Origin: Cheiracanthium punctorium
Lineage: Eukaryota; Arthropoda; Arachnida; Araneae; Cheiracanthiidae
Length of the DNA: 64,000 nt
Assembly (NCBI GenBank): GCA_038373885.1
Contig: JAWZYV010016048.1
Coordinates: forward strand, 434,001 to 498,000
Direction of reading: 5' to 3'
The notes under the pieces are model-generated. The model made no database searches and was not told the DNA's origin. It saw nothing but the letters and a program-made list of their open reading frames with translations. This document shows positions 12,401 through 25,656 of the stretch, one piece after another. The position numbers were made by a program, and so were the translations under genes. Each line of letters begins with the position of its first letter. Positions within the stretch are counted from its first letter, which is position 1.

Positions 12401-14396
12401 TACACTCTTCTTTGGTGTCAAATACTGGAGCATGAAAAGTCAGTCACTGGAGCAAATTTGTTTTTCTTGGCGTCAATTACTGGTGTCGCCACCATTATTA
12501 CAAATGAAATATGGAAAAAACAGAAATTTGCAATATTCTTTAATAAATTATACCCTACATGAATTTTCAAAGTTTTGAAAACAAAAATTTTGTTTCTAGA
12601 TAGTTTTAGTAATTAGCAATCTCTAGTTAATGCTTATTACTGCTCTTAAAGTGTCAATTACTGGAACACTTACCGTAATCACTTACAGTTTTCCAAATCA
12701 AAATATAAGAAATTTTCTGATTGCAATTTTTTTTTCATAAAATAGAAATCTGTCAAGTGTTGTCAAGTTAAAAGTTTAATTTATTTTTTGTATTTTAACT
12801 TTTAAGATGTTTCTTGTGTTAGATTTTTTAGAAAAAGACATTCATAAAAATTTATAAAAATATTTTTAGTCTTTCCATCAAAAACTTTTCATTATTTATG
12901 TTAAAAAGCATAAAGTATATTTACCCCATCCATTTAAATTAATAAACTTCTCTTAAAACGTGTTTGTTTCTATGGTGATATACAACTTAATTTTGGATGA
13001 TTTTGGGAGGGTGGGGGGAAAGAAAAAATTAAATATCTATTCTGATTTTTCTCTTAGTAAAGGAAAATTATGTTTATAATGATACGCGGTTCTTATACCT
13101 TGTTATTTTTTAATGAAATAAATTTGTGTATTGTAGACTTGTTTTTCCTTCCGTTTTCAAAGATTTTTAACAATGGTGATGGGATACTCATGCACCAGAA
13201 AAAGTGCGATGCCATGCTCTTAAAATTTTACAGAGTACATTTAATCCCATACACAACTTCACTATTTTTTTAATAGAACTTTGTGTTGTAGCCGAATTAG
13301 AAATTAAGGTAGAGTAATTATGTATTTTTTCGTTAGCTAACTTTAAGGCAATAAAACTGAGATTTATTTTTCTGTCTGTGAAACTGCGTAATCCACAAAT
13401 ATACAAGAAAGCCCAATTCAATTTCTAAATAAATAGCTAATCTATTTTTTAATTTTCTATTTTAAATAGCTGACACCCACGTCAGCAGCATCCTCTGAAA
13501 AGACTGGCAAAATGCCGAAAGAAAAATCGATAAAATAATGCGATGCATTTAGGAAAAAAAAATCATAGGAACTTCGGAAAACCATGTTTTTAATGACTAT
13601 GTAGTGTTCTTTTATTATTTATTCTGATAATTAATTTTTTCTATTTATGCATGATAATTTGATGATTTCTTTTCAAAATATGTTTTTATCATAACTGTTA
13701 CAATAAAAACTAGTGACAAAATTAATAGTAATGATTAAACAAAATCTTTTATATTAGCACATAAATTACACAATACTTATTTGGACTGCAGATACACTTT
13801 GAAAAATAAATACTTTTAAATACTAATGAAATTTAATGAACTAACCTCGAAGAAGAAGTAATATAGCGTTTAATGAAAACTAAAACATTTTATTACAAGA
13901 ATTGTAAAGATTCATTTAATTTATTTACACGCACTGTCAATTTAAAAGTAGATAACTGTTTAAATTGCGCATTAGTCCCATTCTCTGTGAAATTATCATT
14001 GAGATTAATATATTTTGTATTCTTACTTTAAGGATAAATATTTTACTTTTAATAAAATGCGTATATACTTTTATCCATAGCTGAAGCAGTTCCGGGTATA
14101 TAATTAACCACGTTTTGTAAACAATAATTTTTGTCTTAGAAAATAGCGAAATTTTTAAAACAGAAACTAATGTTTACAAAAATTTGTGTTTGGTTTAGTG
14201 AAAAAAATACATAAAAATACACAGTTTAAAATAGTATTGTTTTATCATTATTTGGCTGGAGATGGATTATAAATTCTTAAAAGATATTCATTAAAAAAAA
14301 AGAAAGAAAGAAAAAGAAAAAAATCTTACGCATAACAGATTTTCATAACCGCGGCAAAATACACGTACATTCTGTGTTTGTAAGTTTTCACTTATA
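12401..14396. other. AT-rich stretch without recognised genes
   Basis: Short frames of 60-80 codons here are low-complexity and match nothing I know. No repeats with clear limits. Confidence 0.4.
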
Positions 14397-14398
14397 TA

Positions 14399-15848
14399 AA
14401 AGTGGTCAGAATTAAATCACCCCTACTGTGAGCTCTCTGTACATCGAACTAACTACTCAGTGTAAAGGTTCCAAAAAAAATATACATTGATAGTTCCAGA
14501 AACACCGGCAAATGGTGCTGCACAACAGAAAACATGCTGAAAAGGCACACATAATCGGTTAAAAAAAACATCCGATCTATAATTCTTCCTTTCTAATGAC
14601 TTCCTTTCTAATGTTGACATGAAAAATGAAGATGTAAAAAGTGAATAAATTAAACTGTCATCGTAACTGCAATTTCGAAAAAAAAATTAAATAAACCCTT
14701 GGTTTACAGCTACTGTTCTGGGCATAAAATGGGATAAAACTGGGAAAATATCAATCTTATCAGTGATGGCTGTCACGTTGCCAGAACGCTCTTTGCTTGT
14801 GAAGTTGTTTAATGAAAACAAAGAAAATGCTGCAGCTGCACTTCAAGGGTTTTGCCGACTTAAAAAATAACGCAAAGGACCCTTACTTCACACGTTCTCA
14901 GGAGAATGATAACTAGATTCGAGAAAACTGGACACCTTAGATTTCAGCCGGGTCGAAGACGCAAATAAAGTCGTGCAAATGACGTTGAAGATTTTGTCAC
15001 CACTGTTGTTGAAAAAACAATGCGACACTTGGGTGCCCATAACTGTCGCATTTGGGACACGGAAAGATTTCTTACCTTACAAGAGATCCCACTTCACCCA
15101 CCGAATTTACAGTCTGGTGTGGATTCAAAACCGCATTTATTCTTGGACTTTTCTTTTTCGAAGGGGCTATGCTCAGGGGCTCTGCGACATACACTGGGAC
15201 AGCCAGGACGTACCAAAACATGCTGGGAAATTCTGTTGTACCCAAAATGCAACGGCGCCAATGCCTTGATTCAATTATTTTTATGCAAGATGGAGCTCCT
15301 CCACGCATGGGACTCTGTGTACAACAGTTTTTAGACGGCATTTCACTAATGATAGAGTAATTAGTCGTGCGTTTCCGACAACCTGGCCATCTCGTTCTCC
15401 AGATCTTAATCCCTGTGATTTTTGACTGTGGGGATACTTAAAAATCTTGTTTACAGAGGACGTTTGGTAACCTTGGCAAATTTGACAGTATCATTCTGCA
15501 TGTGAGAAGCATCTCAATCGACCAACAGCGATCCGTTGTTGAACAAACTGTCCGCAGACTGCATATGTTACATCTTAAACATGGGAACTATATTCAGCAG
15601 CATTCCCTGCATCGAGAAAGCCCTTGTGATATGAATGTTTATACTTTCGAATAAAATGTGTTAGAAATGTGTATTTTGTTTCAGCATATTTTCTGTGATA
15701 CAGCGCCGTCTATCGTTGTTTTTGGAACTATTTTTTTCGCGTAATTCGTTTTCCCATCTCTTGACTAGTATGCTCAACAATTTTGAGCCTTTACACTGAA
15801 TGCGTGCAGAAAGCTCAGAGTAGGATTGTTTTAATTCTGACCACCTTT
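14399..15848 (+). mobile_element. Tc1/mariner-group element (DUF4817-type)
   Basis: Inverted ends carry GTGGTCAGAATTAAA on the left (14402-14416) and its exact reverse complement on the right (15830-15844), with AAA/AAAG outermost differing by one base. TA dinucleotides flank both sides (14397-14398, 15849-15850), the duplication expected for Tc1/mariner elements. The decayed transposase lies between on the plus strand. Total about 1450 bp. Confidence 0.8.
14765..15654 (+). pseudogene. Tc1/mariner-group transposase remnant
   Basis: The ATG at 14765 opens MAVTLPERSLLVKLF, the usual start of this arthropod transposase family, and runs into a helix-turn-helix region broken by stops (RLKK*RKGP). 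Reading resumes through several frames with FTVWCGF, then IIFMQDGAPPRM (second catalytic Asp region) and PSRSPDLNPCDF near 15390-15420 (third acidic region). The C-terminal piece LHLKHGNYI ends at a TAA at 15652. A block between the HTH and the first catalytic Asp is missing. Multiple frameshifts make it inactive. Confidence 0.85.
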
Positions 15849-15850
15849 TA

Positions 15851-17029
15851 TGCATGTTTCTCGCACATTCGAGAAATCCTTCGTAATGTGTCGATAAATT
15901 GGTATTAAATGTTGTTTCTGAATTATCACAAACATGTTATTCGTTTTATAATGACATGTACTACAACGCCACCTGGTGTATATTCCCTGCTATCATTTCT
16001 ATCTTGAAAACTATCAAATAATGCAAAACAATATTCAAATCTGCTTGTTTTCGTCGGGAAGATGATTATTTCACCTTTTCATTTCGTACTTTAATGTCAT
16101 GGTTTTGGGATATGCGTTTTCGGTCCTACCTTTATTGTACGCAAATCGTCCTTCCATACTAAATCGAGAACGTTTTGTAAATTTAAAATTGACTTTTTAC
16201 CCGATTTAAAGAGAAGGAGAATACGTATTTGATTTTTTTCTAATGTATGTTCACAGATTTATCGGGAACGGCTTAACCAATTTAGATAATTTAAAATGTA
16301 TTCTATGCCAACAGCAATGCGAGCGGTTTGGTCTCGTGCTCAATTCCCGTTTAGCCCATGGATGAATGTATCTATCCAAATATTGTGATGTAAAATTATG
16401 CTTGAAAATAAAGATGATATTTTACTTATAAACAACTGAGATAAAGGATATTTACTTGATATACTCTGTCTCTCAAATCCCAAACCAAATCTGTATTCCA
16501 TTTAAATAAATTTCGCCGTGGTCTCATAACTTTCTATGCCGTAAAACATGTTTTTCAGATATTCTGAAAATGACAATGTTTATAAGAATGTCATCGATGT
16601 ATGCTTTCTATGAATTTTATGTTATTTCCTTTAGCATAATTGACTTTATAGTGTTTCTATTGATATTTCCTGAAGTTGGTTGAAATTAAGAAAAATTATT
16701 TATACTACTTGTTACTTACACTATCACTTACCGTTTTCTCGATAATAACACTAAGTGTTCACTTCGCCGCCTGAAACCTTTGGAATTCAGCTTTTGCTGT
16801 GTTGATTTGTCACATTAATATGCCTAAACACCATGTTTAATTTAATAATTGTCGTCCTAATCAAGCTAAGTTAAAGTGAAGGGGTAGGGGTTGGATTTTT
16901 GTGGGCACCTTATATGCACAAAATCGTATCAGCGTGTTAATTATACTGTACACTCTGAATGTATTTGTTTAAAAAGTGTAAAAATTGAAAACAAATAAAT
17001 TAAGCGTCAGTTTAATACATGCTTATGAA
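15851..17029. other. stretch without recognised features
   Basis: AT-rich, with no coding frame or structured RNA that I can support. Confidence 0.4.
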
Positions 17030-17135
17030 CAGTGAAACTTCTCGGTAACGACCACCCTCCGTTCCGCGAAAAATTGGTCGTTGGAGGAGAGGGTCGCTTA
17101 AAGAGGTGATCGCTCATAAAAGTTTCAAATTAAAT
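17030..17135. mobile_element. pogo/Tigger-like terminal fragment
   Basis: Begins CAGTGAAACTTCTCGGTAAC and contains GACCACCCTCCG and GGTCGTTGGAGG. Ends of Tigger/pogo elements commonly have this CAGTGAAAC-CTC-ACGACCACC arrangement. The other end is unclear (a TTTGAAAC-like reverse match near 17130), so it may be a truncated MITE. Confidence 0.4.
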
Positions 17136-18181
17136 AGTTATATATTTGATGTAAATTGTTGGTAAATTTCAGAAGTAAGGTAAGCTTAAATGATTTATTA
17201 AATTCTATAAAGTTAAAACAACATGAGAGAGGTGAGAAGAGGGAAGGGGAGGCTGGTACCAAATGCTGCGTGAATTGTTTTAGCAGTCCTAGTGACAGCA
17301 AGCTCTCAATTTTTGAGATGCAGTACTATTTACGCAGATGAAATCACGTGAGATAGTAATACATAACCCCTCCTCTTTCTAATCTATAATCCAATCACAC
17401 ACATTTAAATACATGACGTGCATTTGATTACAAGGACGCGTGTACCGAAAATGATCTCAGAATTCGGCGACCGGGAGTCTGATATTTAACTAAAGGAATA
17501 AAACATAGCTGAGAACATGCGAGAAAAATTTCGTGTATGATGGGAAAGCAAATCTTACAGTGAAAGTACTCGTTTACTGAGCAAAACCCAAACTACATTT
17601 TTATACATTACATATACCGGGTGTCGCTTGGGCAAAATTTAAAAAATCAATAAAAAAGAACAAAAGATGGTAAAAAAGTGCGGTTTGCAAGAATGGCATA
17701 AGAAAGAGTTTGGATTTTTTTAAGAACAAAAAAAAAAAAGTTCAAAAAATGACCGCTAGGTGCGGCTGCTATACTTAACCAAGATGATTTATGCAAATCA
17801 TGTTGTGAATAAAACATTTAAACGCACATGGACTTTTCAATCGATGCCAAAATAATGCTGTCATTATAGGTTAAAGCATTGATTATCAGGTTCTTTTATA
17901 AGAATGGCGAATCAGCAACAGACGCACTGCAAAACATATCTTTGGAAATATAGAATTGTGTTGGTGTTGTGTTTCTGCTCTTTTATTTTAATGCATACCT
18001 CATTTGCATTAATTTGCCTCACATATTCAACATCACCGTCACCTATCGGTCATTTTTGAACTTTTTTATCTTAAAAAACATCCACCCTCTTTCTGATGCC
18101 ATTCGTGCAAACCGGAAATTTTTATCATCATTTGTTCTTTTTAATAATTTTTTAAAGTTTGCACGAACTTTTGACGCACCC

Positions 18182-18183
<2 letters not shown>
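17136..18183. other. stretch without recognised genes
   Basis: No feature I can support. The region reads into the long TA tract. Confidence 0.35.

Positions 18184-18269
<86 letters not shown>
18184..18269. repeat. (TA)n microsatellite, about 43 units
   Basis: An uninterrupted alternating TA run of about 86 bases that directly abuts the long inverted repeat at 18271. Confidence 0.98.
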
Positions 18270-18270
<1 letters not shown>

Positions 18271-18274
<4 letters not shown>

Positions 18275-18832
18275 ATTAGAAAAATTTAAATTGAAAAAAC
18301 CCCCCAAGCCAGTCATTGTAAAAACATCAAAACAAGGTAAAATGCATTGTCCTCATCAGAGGGGGAAATGCACAACAGTACACCATAGGTTTCAGACTCA
18401 CAGCCTGAGATTTTGCCAAGGTAATGTATTGTATTCAAGGCTGTAGTTTGCAAAGATTGATTTAAAATTATTAAAACACTTTAAAGATATTTTTAAAAGT
18501 GCACTATATTAATTCAAAATATAAACTGTAACAGGCAAATACTGTTACCCTGTATTTGCCTGTTTCGCCATTTACAGTTTATATTTTGAATTAATATAGT
18601 GCACTTTTAAAAATATCTTTAAACTGTTTTAATAATTTTAAATCAATCTTTGCAAACTACAGCCTTGAATACAATACATTACCTTGGCAAAATCTCAGGC
18701 TGTGAGTCTGAAACCTATGGTGTACTGTTGTGCATTTCCCCCTCTGATGAGGACAATGCATTTTACCTTGTTTTGATGTTTTTACAATGACTGGCTTGGG
18801 GTTTTTTTTCAATTTAAATTTTTCTAATTATT
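18271..18832. repeat. near-perfect long inverted repeat, 261-bp arms
   Basis: Bases 18271-18531 reappear as their reverse complement at 18572-18832 with only a handful of mismatches and no net length change, around a 40-base spacer. Inside the spacer is a second, off-axis hairpin (CAGGCAAATAC at 18532 with GTATTTGCCTG at 18552). The arms end at AATAATTAG/CTAATTATT. A transcript across it would fold into a very long double-stranded hairpin. It may be a fold-back transposon or a recent head-to-head duplication. No coding capacity. Confidence 0.97.
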
Positions 18833-20200
18833 ATTCTACGCATGTTTTCTTTTATGCTGCTTTTTTAAGCGCTAGGTAGCATGTGGAGCAAATGTAATTT
18901 TGTTGTATTTTTATATAAAGTTCAAATATATATATATATATACACATATATGCATAATATTCGCATATAGTCTATGCTCTAAGTATGGCGTCACATTGCC
19001 TTCAAAATTCATGTACATTTTTTTTTCCTTAAATGTGGTTGGTTCTGAAATTATAGTAAACTTAATTATATGTATAGGATTACATTATGCCATCGTTTAA
19101 TAGATTTGTAGTAGAATAATACTAAAGGAAACTGGCATTATGGAGAAATACAAAACAACGATTAACAAATAATCACTCAGTATTAACTTCGAAATGCCTA
19201 TACTTTACTAAACTGACATTCGAAAACGAAAACAAGAAGCATCAATTTTTTTCTTCGGAAATCGGCTGTTTATAAAAGATTATTTTTGCTTGTCTCACTC
19301 GAACTTGAAGTAAGCAATAAATCTCTCCTTTAATGAAAACTGATCGCTTGACATTCGATAACTCCAGAGATTTCGGAACTTCTCATTCTTCGAAACTTAA
19401 GAATCTATTAAAAAAAAGTGATAAATCCGACAGGAAAATTTCAGTGAATAATAGTTACACCTTCGTTTGTTTTTAGCTAAGCTTTAGGTGTTATTTTGAT
19501 GCAAATGATAGTTACCAAAATTATATATTCAGAAATTATTCCAAAAATAAGCATATGGTTAAAGTTACAGAAATACAAACACACATCTTCGCCAAGAAGC
19601 CCCTGAATAATTAAGTTAAATGTGATCTATTTTTCATAATACGAATCAAATGTTATACAGTAATTACTTCAATTGTTGCTTCATTTATTTTACGTTTTTC
19701 CTGGTAAATGAATAAGTAAACAATAAACTTTGAATTCACTGCAGTAAATAACATATAGAATAACGTTTTCCAATGACTAACACTGAAAATACATCTATAA
19801 ATTTTGGAAGTAAAAGATGTAAATTGCATATATATATAAATTAATTTGGAAAACATTAAAATTATTTGTCAATGCAGATTTTGCTTTGGCACTTTTTTTT
19901 ATCATCGTTTAAAGTTTCAGGAACTGGTAAACCATACACATATACACATATTTTTATTTTCAGAGAAGAAGAAAAAAGAAAAGAAATGTCCTTGACATTT
20001 ATTTGTATTTTATCATTCTATATTTCACCGAAAACTGTCATGTTAAATGACCCATCAATATAAGTATTGCATTTCAAACTTCCAAAAAGCTAATGTATAG
20101 AAATTTTCTTTATTGTTTTAAAAAGATTAATCATGAAAACTTCAAATCCATTAGAGTATTTGACTTCTGTTTTATATTGAAATATTTTATATCTTTTAAT
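18833..20200. other. AT-rich stretch without recognised genes
   Basis: Short AT microsatellites near 18928 and small frames only. Nothing coding is convincing. Confidence 0.4.
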
Positions 20201-20262
20201 TTAACCCATTAGTGCCTAGCGTCCTGTCTTCGGGACGTTCAAATTTTAGCATGTTCACAGTG
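20201..20262 (+). mobile_element. possible piggyBac-type terminus
   Basis: TTAACCCATTAGTGCC is followed by a short inverted motif (CGTCC...GGACG). A TTAA target followed by CCC is the arrangement at piggyBac ends. No matching opposite end was identified downstream, so this is a solo end or a coincidence. Confidence 0.3.
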
Positions 20263-21639
20263 AGTCCCAATAGTTTGTAAATGTTATTTAATTTTCTTAT
20301 CCTTAATTTACGAGTATTAAATCTCCATTCCACAAATACTTTAAGATGAACAATTGAGATGAACATTTTTCATTTCTATACATTTTTAAAGAATTTATCA
20401 CATACTCGTGCAGTTGATGGCACAAATGTATTCGCTATTGCTTGCACCAGCAAGCGGTCGAGAAAGTCATGCAAACAGTCTATGCATAAATACGTTAATG
20501 ATAATAATGAGATATAGGCTGGAAGATTGCGCTGTATTTGTTAATATATGTATACCATACTCCAAAAAAAAGAGCTTTCAGCGAGTTTTAAATGGTAATT
20601 TTCTTTTAAATGCATTCTAAAATTATTACTGAATTGATGCTTTTGCGCTAGATTATCTTTGAGAAAAATAGAGAAATGATATAGTTAAATGAAAGAAAAA
20701 ATACTATTTGGGATTCGACAGACATGAAGCTGTTTATCATAATTTCTTATTATAAACTTATTAAAGTATATATTTTAAAATGCTTGAAATAAAATATTGT
20801 GTTTTATGCATGATAAATATATTATTAACTAAATCTTTACTCTGTACATTAGTTTCCACGTATTATTATGAGGTAATATTATAGTAAGATTTTAATTAAA
20901 ATGATTACAAAATAATTAAATATTAAATTAATTACGAAAAATTTTACAATATATTTTTACACAAGTATCTACTTATCCGAGTATTTATACCTTGATGCGG
21001 CCTGTAGATTTCTCTGCATTACATCTACATTCTAAATTAACAAAACACTATGCATCCAAGAATGCATTAATAATGTATTTAAACTTTCAAATAAAAAAGT
21101 GAAGATTAGAGCACTTTTCCATAATTAGGATATTCATTTGCAAAGAATTGTTTCACGTCCAATTCTCTTGATACCCACCTCTCTGCACCTCTAGTTCATA
21201 CCCACGTCCCTGCATTCATTTCGAGCAGAAATGTCATGATGTGGCACATTTGATTTTGAAGGGGGTAGGAGTTTATTGAATATTTCATCTGTGAGCTGTT
21301 ATTAGGGTATGGCAGCTGAAATTCCCACAATATCCCAAGACAATTCTTGCGCTTTTCAAATTAGTACGTACTGCAACGAATTTTTTTTAAATCTGTAAAT
21401 CTGTTGAAATTTATTTGAAATCTTATCTGAAATTCCTAATACAGTTGAATCTTAGTCATCACACTTGAATAACACAGAATGGTGCCAAGGTTAATTCTGT
21501 GATCTTTCTCGCACTTCACTAACTAAAGTACTTAAGAAAAGATTCTATTTTTGAAAAATAAATATAAATATAAATAATGAAAAAATATCTCTACAGGGTG
21601 CATTTCAGCATTCAAATGCGGCCAATTATCTACCCTAGT
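20263..21639. other. AT-rich stretch without recognised features
   Basis: No coding frame or repeat structure that I can support. Confidence 0.4.
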
Positions 21640-21846
21640 GGTCTAGGCCGGGGGGCGGGATTGCCTTCCGTTAAGAACTTCCTAAAGGGTCGTAACGCGT
21701 TTTTACGCAAAGTTTCGGGGGAAACCACGGAAAACTCCGAACGTCTAGGTCGGTGGACGCGACCTGGTTACGAGCTAGGCACCTTCCGTCTTCCAGTTCA
21801 AAGCGCTAACGCTTTGCCACTGGTGAGGCTTTCAGCATTCAAATTC
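21640..21846 (-). mobile_element. tRNA-derived SINE, family A copy 1
   Basis: Same orientation and layout as the copy at 34345-34535: reading plus-strand, an AAGGGTC-GTAA block, then CGCAAAGTTTCGGGGGAAACC, ACGGAAAACTCCGAACG, GGTCGGTGGACGCG, and finally a tRNA-like head ending GTGAGGCTTT. The pol III head therefore lies at the right, and the element runs on the minus strand. The B-box region (CCTGGTTACGAGCTAGG) has drifted from the other two copies. The 94-codon frame across it is not a gene. Confidence 0.75.
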
Positions 21847-23605
21847 AGCAAGCGAAACTAACTGGTATAGTACATCATTAAGAGTTTTGTTCAGTGTTTT
21901 AATACTAATGCAATGCTTACAAATGATCGGATCTATCTTAAGTTTGTAGTTAAAAATATACATGTTTCATTGCCTCTCCTCCCATTCTCATTCTAAACAT
22001 GATGAAATAAATTTTAACGCAGTGAGGTGTATATTTTTTGCGTTTAGTTTATAAATTGTTTACTCTCTTTGTTTTTATGGATTCTTCTTAATTTCATGTA
22101 CTTCAATTAGTATCACTAATGTAATTTGTACTAAAAAATTACAAGTTGACTTAAACTCCTCCTAATCTGTACAGTTCGTTGAGACCTCAAGTGACTTTCG
22201 GAGTTGATTTCCCAACACCAGCTATGACTTTTATGTAAAAATTAACAATTGTGACAAAGTTTTTGTATAATAGGCAAATTCCATTAGAAAACTTTCGACT
22301 GACGTCATAGTTCCTGTTACGAAACGAAAGATTCGAAATGAGTTAATTTGATCTTGATCTGTCCCTATTTATTTATAATTACCAATTATTTTGGACATAA
22401 TGTTAAAGGGGAATTCGACCCTAGACATTTTAAAGGGTAAAAAAAACTAGTTCATAAAGCGATGTCGGAGAGCCTTTAGGAGAGTCTACTGGCAAAAAAC
22501 ATCGATTTCCTTTAGTAACAAACAATAATATAAGAATATTTTGTGTATATCATCATTAGAATAATATTAGTATTAAAATTATAGGGTGTGAATCTTACAG
22601 CACCACGCATTGATATTCTAATGGAGACGTGTTTAATAAAATTATGGAGATGTATTTATTAAACATTCCTGGAACTTGGTAGCATTGTAGAATTTGAACA
22701 CCTATTTTACGTATCCCGATATTAAAAAAATGATTACTTAAATTGTGAATACTTACTAAAAGTTATCAAAGAACCTATAATTTAAAGATATAGATGGTGG
22801 ATTTATAATTGAAAACATACATACTAAAAATAACCTTCTAAAATTTAAACTGCTTCATAATCGAAAATTAGTTATACTAAAATATACTTGCAATTCATCA
22901 TATAATTGCAGAGCAATATTTATATGCAGTAATAAGTAAAATATTCTGCATTTCGCTGAATTAATTTCAATTTACGGAAAGAAATTACCTGAAATCTGTA
23001 AAACATGCACACAATAATATCACCACTACATGTAAATACGGATATTAAGAGATTATTTTCGCAAAGCTAATGAGTTTTTAGGAGAATCTTATTATCTCCA
23101 ATTGCCATAAATATGGATGTTTTTGTATTCATAATATGAATCTTTCACTTTCAGGCGGATAAAGAAATATGGTTGTATCGAAAGTGACTCCAAATGAAAT
23201 TAACTCCGGCTTAACGTCATTTATTGCAACAATCTCTTTAAACAAGCATGGAATTTCCTGAGACTATCTTTCTGTGATGTGGATAACCAGGTTTAGATAA
23301 TCAAGCAAAATGTATCAGCCATGACAAAATAATAAATTCAAAAATATGTTTAGAAACTTATGAATATAAGTTTAATGAATTCTAAGGAATTTCTATAGAT
23401 TATTCAATTGGGACTTTCATCGATTGTATTTCTTGGTTTTAATATATCTTATTAATCATCTGGAAAGTTTTTAATATCGTGAGACTTTCTCTTTCTCTCT
23501 TGTACAGAAGTGTGAAAGCATAAATGATATCCAAAACGCACGTCTTCTGAAAATATTTACACTTTAATATTGATTTTGAGTTAAATTATATTTAATCTTG
23601 AGTTA
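21847..23605. other. AT-rich stretch without recognised features
   Basis: No supported gene, RNA or repeat. Confidence 0.4.
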
Positions 23606-24090
23606 GATTTTTGAGTTAAATTCATTCTTTAGAGCCACTTGTAGATAATACAATAGTGATCTGATAAAACTATTTTAGGTGTCACAACATACTACAAAGT
23701 AAAAATTACTTGGTTTTAATGTATGATATGCTGATTCGGGCAAATCAATCAGTTTAGAAGTTTACTGTATTCAGAAATTCTTGAGTTCAATGCATTCCGA
23801 AGAGTTATTTGTAGATTAGGACAGAACTGATAAAAATATTTTAAGTGTCACTACAAAGTAAAACTTAATTGGTTTTGACAGATCTTGCTGATTAGGACAA
23901 ATTTTTCCTTTTGGAAATTTACCGCATTCAGAAATTTTTGAGTTAAATTCATTCTAAACAGACATTTGTAGTTTAAGACAGTAGTGATAAAAATATTTTA
24001 GATGTCACTAAAAAGTTAAATTACTTTGTTTTGAAAGATCTTTTCATTGAGTCGGACAAATTTGTCATTTTAGAAATTTATTCCAATGTA
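23606..24090. repeat. three-copy degenerate tandem array (about 160-170 bp)
   Basis: TTGAGTTAAATTCATTC-like blocks begin at 23611, 23781 and 23938, each followed by TTGTAG, GTGATC/GATAAAA, TATTTTAGGTGTCAC and a GATTCGGACAAAT-like block. The spacings are about 170 and 157. Divergence is considerable. Non-coding. Confidence 0.75.
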
Positions 24091-25654
24091 TGATTGTCCA
24101 AAATCTGTATTCAGAAAAATCTTCAACAGAACAAACTCTGATGACAGCTACTTAAAAGTGCACAAACACATGTATGCAACGAAGTAGTGTTTCAAAAACG
24201 ATTTACCATATCAACTATATAACTTGGACTCTTAGCAGAGATCGTTAAGAGTTATCTGTAAAGAGGTTCTAATCATATGAATAAAATGCAACTGTGTCCT
24301 TTTAATTTATACAATATGATCGGATTCAATGTATTTTCATAATTTATGTTTCGCTTTTATAAGAAATACATTTTTATTTAATTTGGGCGCGTTATATAAA
24401 AAAAAAACTGTCGAAGAAATGCGACGTCAGTTAACCGCTTGACGTGAATTGAAAATTTCAAGAGCTAAAAAGGGGTTTTTATGGAACTATTGGTAAGTAA
24501 GTGCATTTATCGATTTTTGTATTTTTATTCAAATATTTATCGATTTCAAGAGTGAAATTCCAAGACTTTCTGTCAATCCGTATTTTTTATGTATCAAACT
24601 TTATATACCCAGATTTAAACACTAAAAGCGTATGTTCGGAATATATGTTTTTAAAGTTGCATTAACAGCAGATACCTTCGTATAACCAGCACACTCATTT
24701 TCTTCTAAGTCTAAAATCAAATGTGAAAGGTTGAAAACTTTAAGCCCTTCTCATGCATGTTTATTCTTTTCAAAATATTCGCACTACAAAATATATTCTA
24801 ATCTCTATGTACATTTGCATACGAGACTAAAAACCATAGCATATCACAATACTCTAAAACCAAAGAAAACAGTGGGACAAACGACATGGAAAAAATTCAT
24901 AACGTCAAAATTACCAAATTTATAAAAGATTAAAAATAATGGAATAGAAATAAGCTCTGTGGCTCTTCTCAAGGGCCAGAAAGAGCACATTATAAATATA
25001 AATTAAAAAAATATATATATATATAACGATCCATTAAGGGACCCCGTCCTGATACTGGAAAATAAGGCAAAGCTAGAGAATTGTAGGAAAGTTAATGCCA
25101 AAAAATTAGCAAAAGTTCTAAAGTTGCGTATCCAGCACAGGAAATCATGTGATTAAATAATCTCATGTTTAATATTGTAAGAATTTATTGCATATTAAAG
25201 ACTTGCTGCGTTACGCAACACTACTCTAGTAAAATTAGGAACAATCATAAAATATAAGTAGGTGATGATATAAATTAAAAGGCTATTAAGAGAGAATATA
25301 AAGTAATATGAACCACAAAATTAGGTATTTCAATAAAAATATAATTGGATGGGTATACATATTCTAATGAAAACCCAAAGAAGACGTATTTAAAAAATAA
25401 ATGTTATATTTTTATACCCCTTATAGGCATGTATAAAATATATGTGTAATCAATTTTCTCCTCCTGTCCCTACTTCCAAGAACAGTAAAAAAATCTAACC
25501 CCTCCCAACCTCCATTTATTTTTTTAAAGTAATGATGAGAAGCACACTACTTGATAGCGCATGATGGACGTTAGAAATTTAGCAGGGTAGATGTATATTT
25601 TTGCAAATGAAAAGAATAGTTTATAATTAGAGGCTAAAAAATGCTCAAAGTATA
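24091..25654. other. AT-rich stretch without recognised genes
   Basis: A 64-codon frame at 24731 matches nothing known to me. A short TA run lies near 25010. Otherwise featureless. Confidence 0.4.
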
Positions 25655-25656
25655 TA

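Noticed and set aside
17969..18289. 106-codon frame ending in a Tyr-Ile run
   Set aside because: The C-terminal third is the (TA)n microsatellite; no motif in the rest.
24955..24995. Histone-like 3' stem-loop (GGCTCTTCTCAAGGGCC followed by GAAAGAGC)
   Set aside because: The stem pairs, but the loop is five bases instead of four, and no histone coding sequence precedes it on the plus strand.
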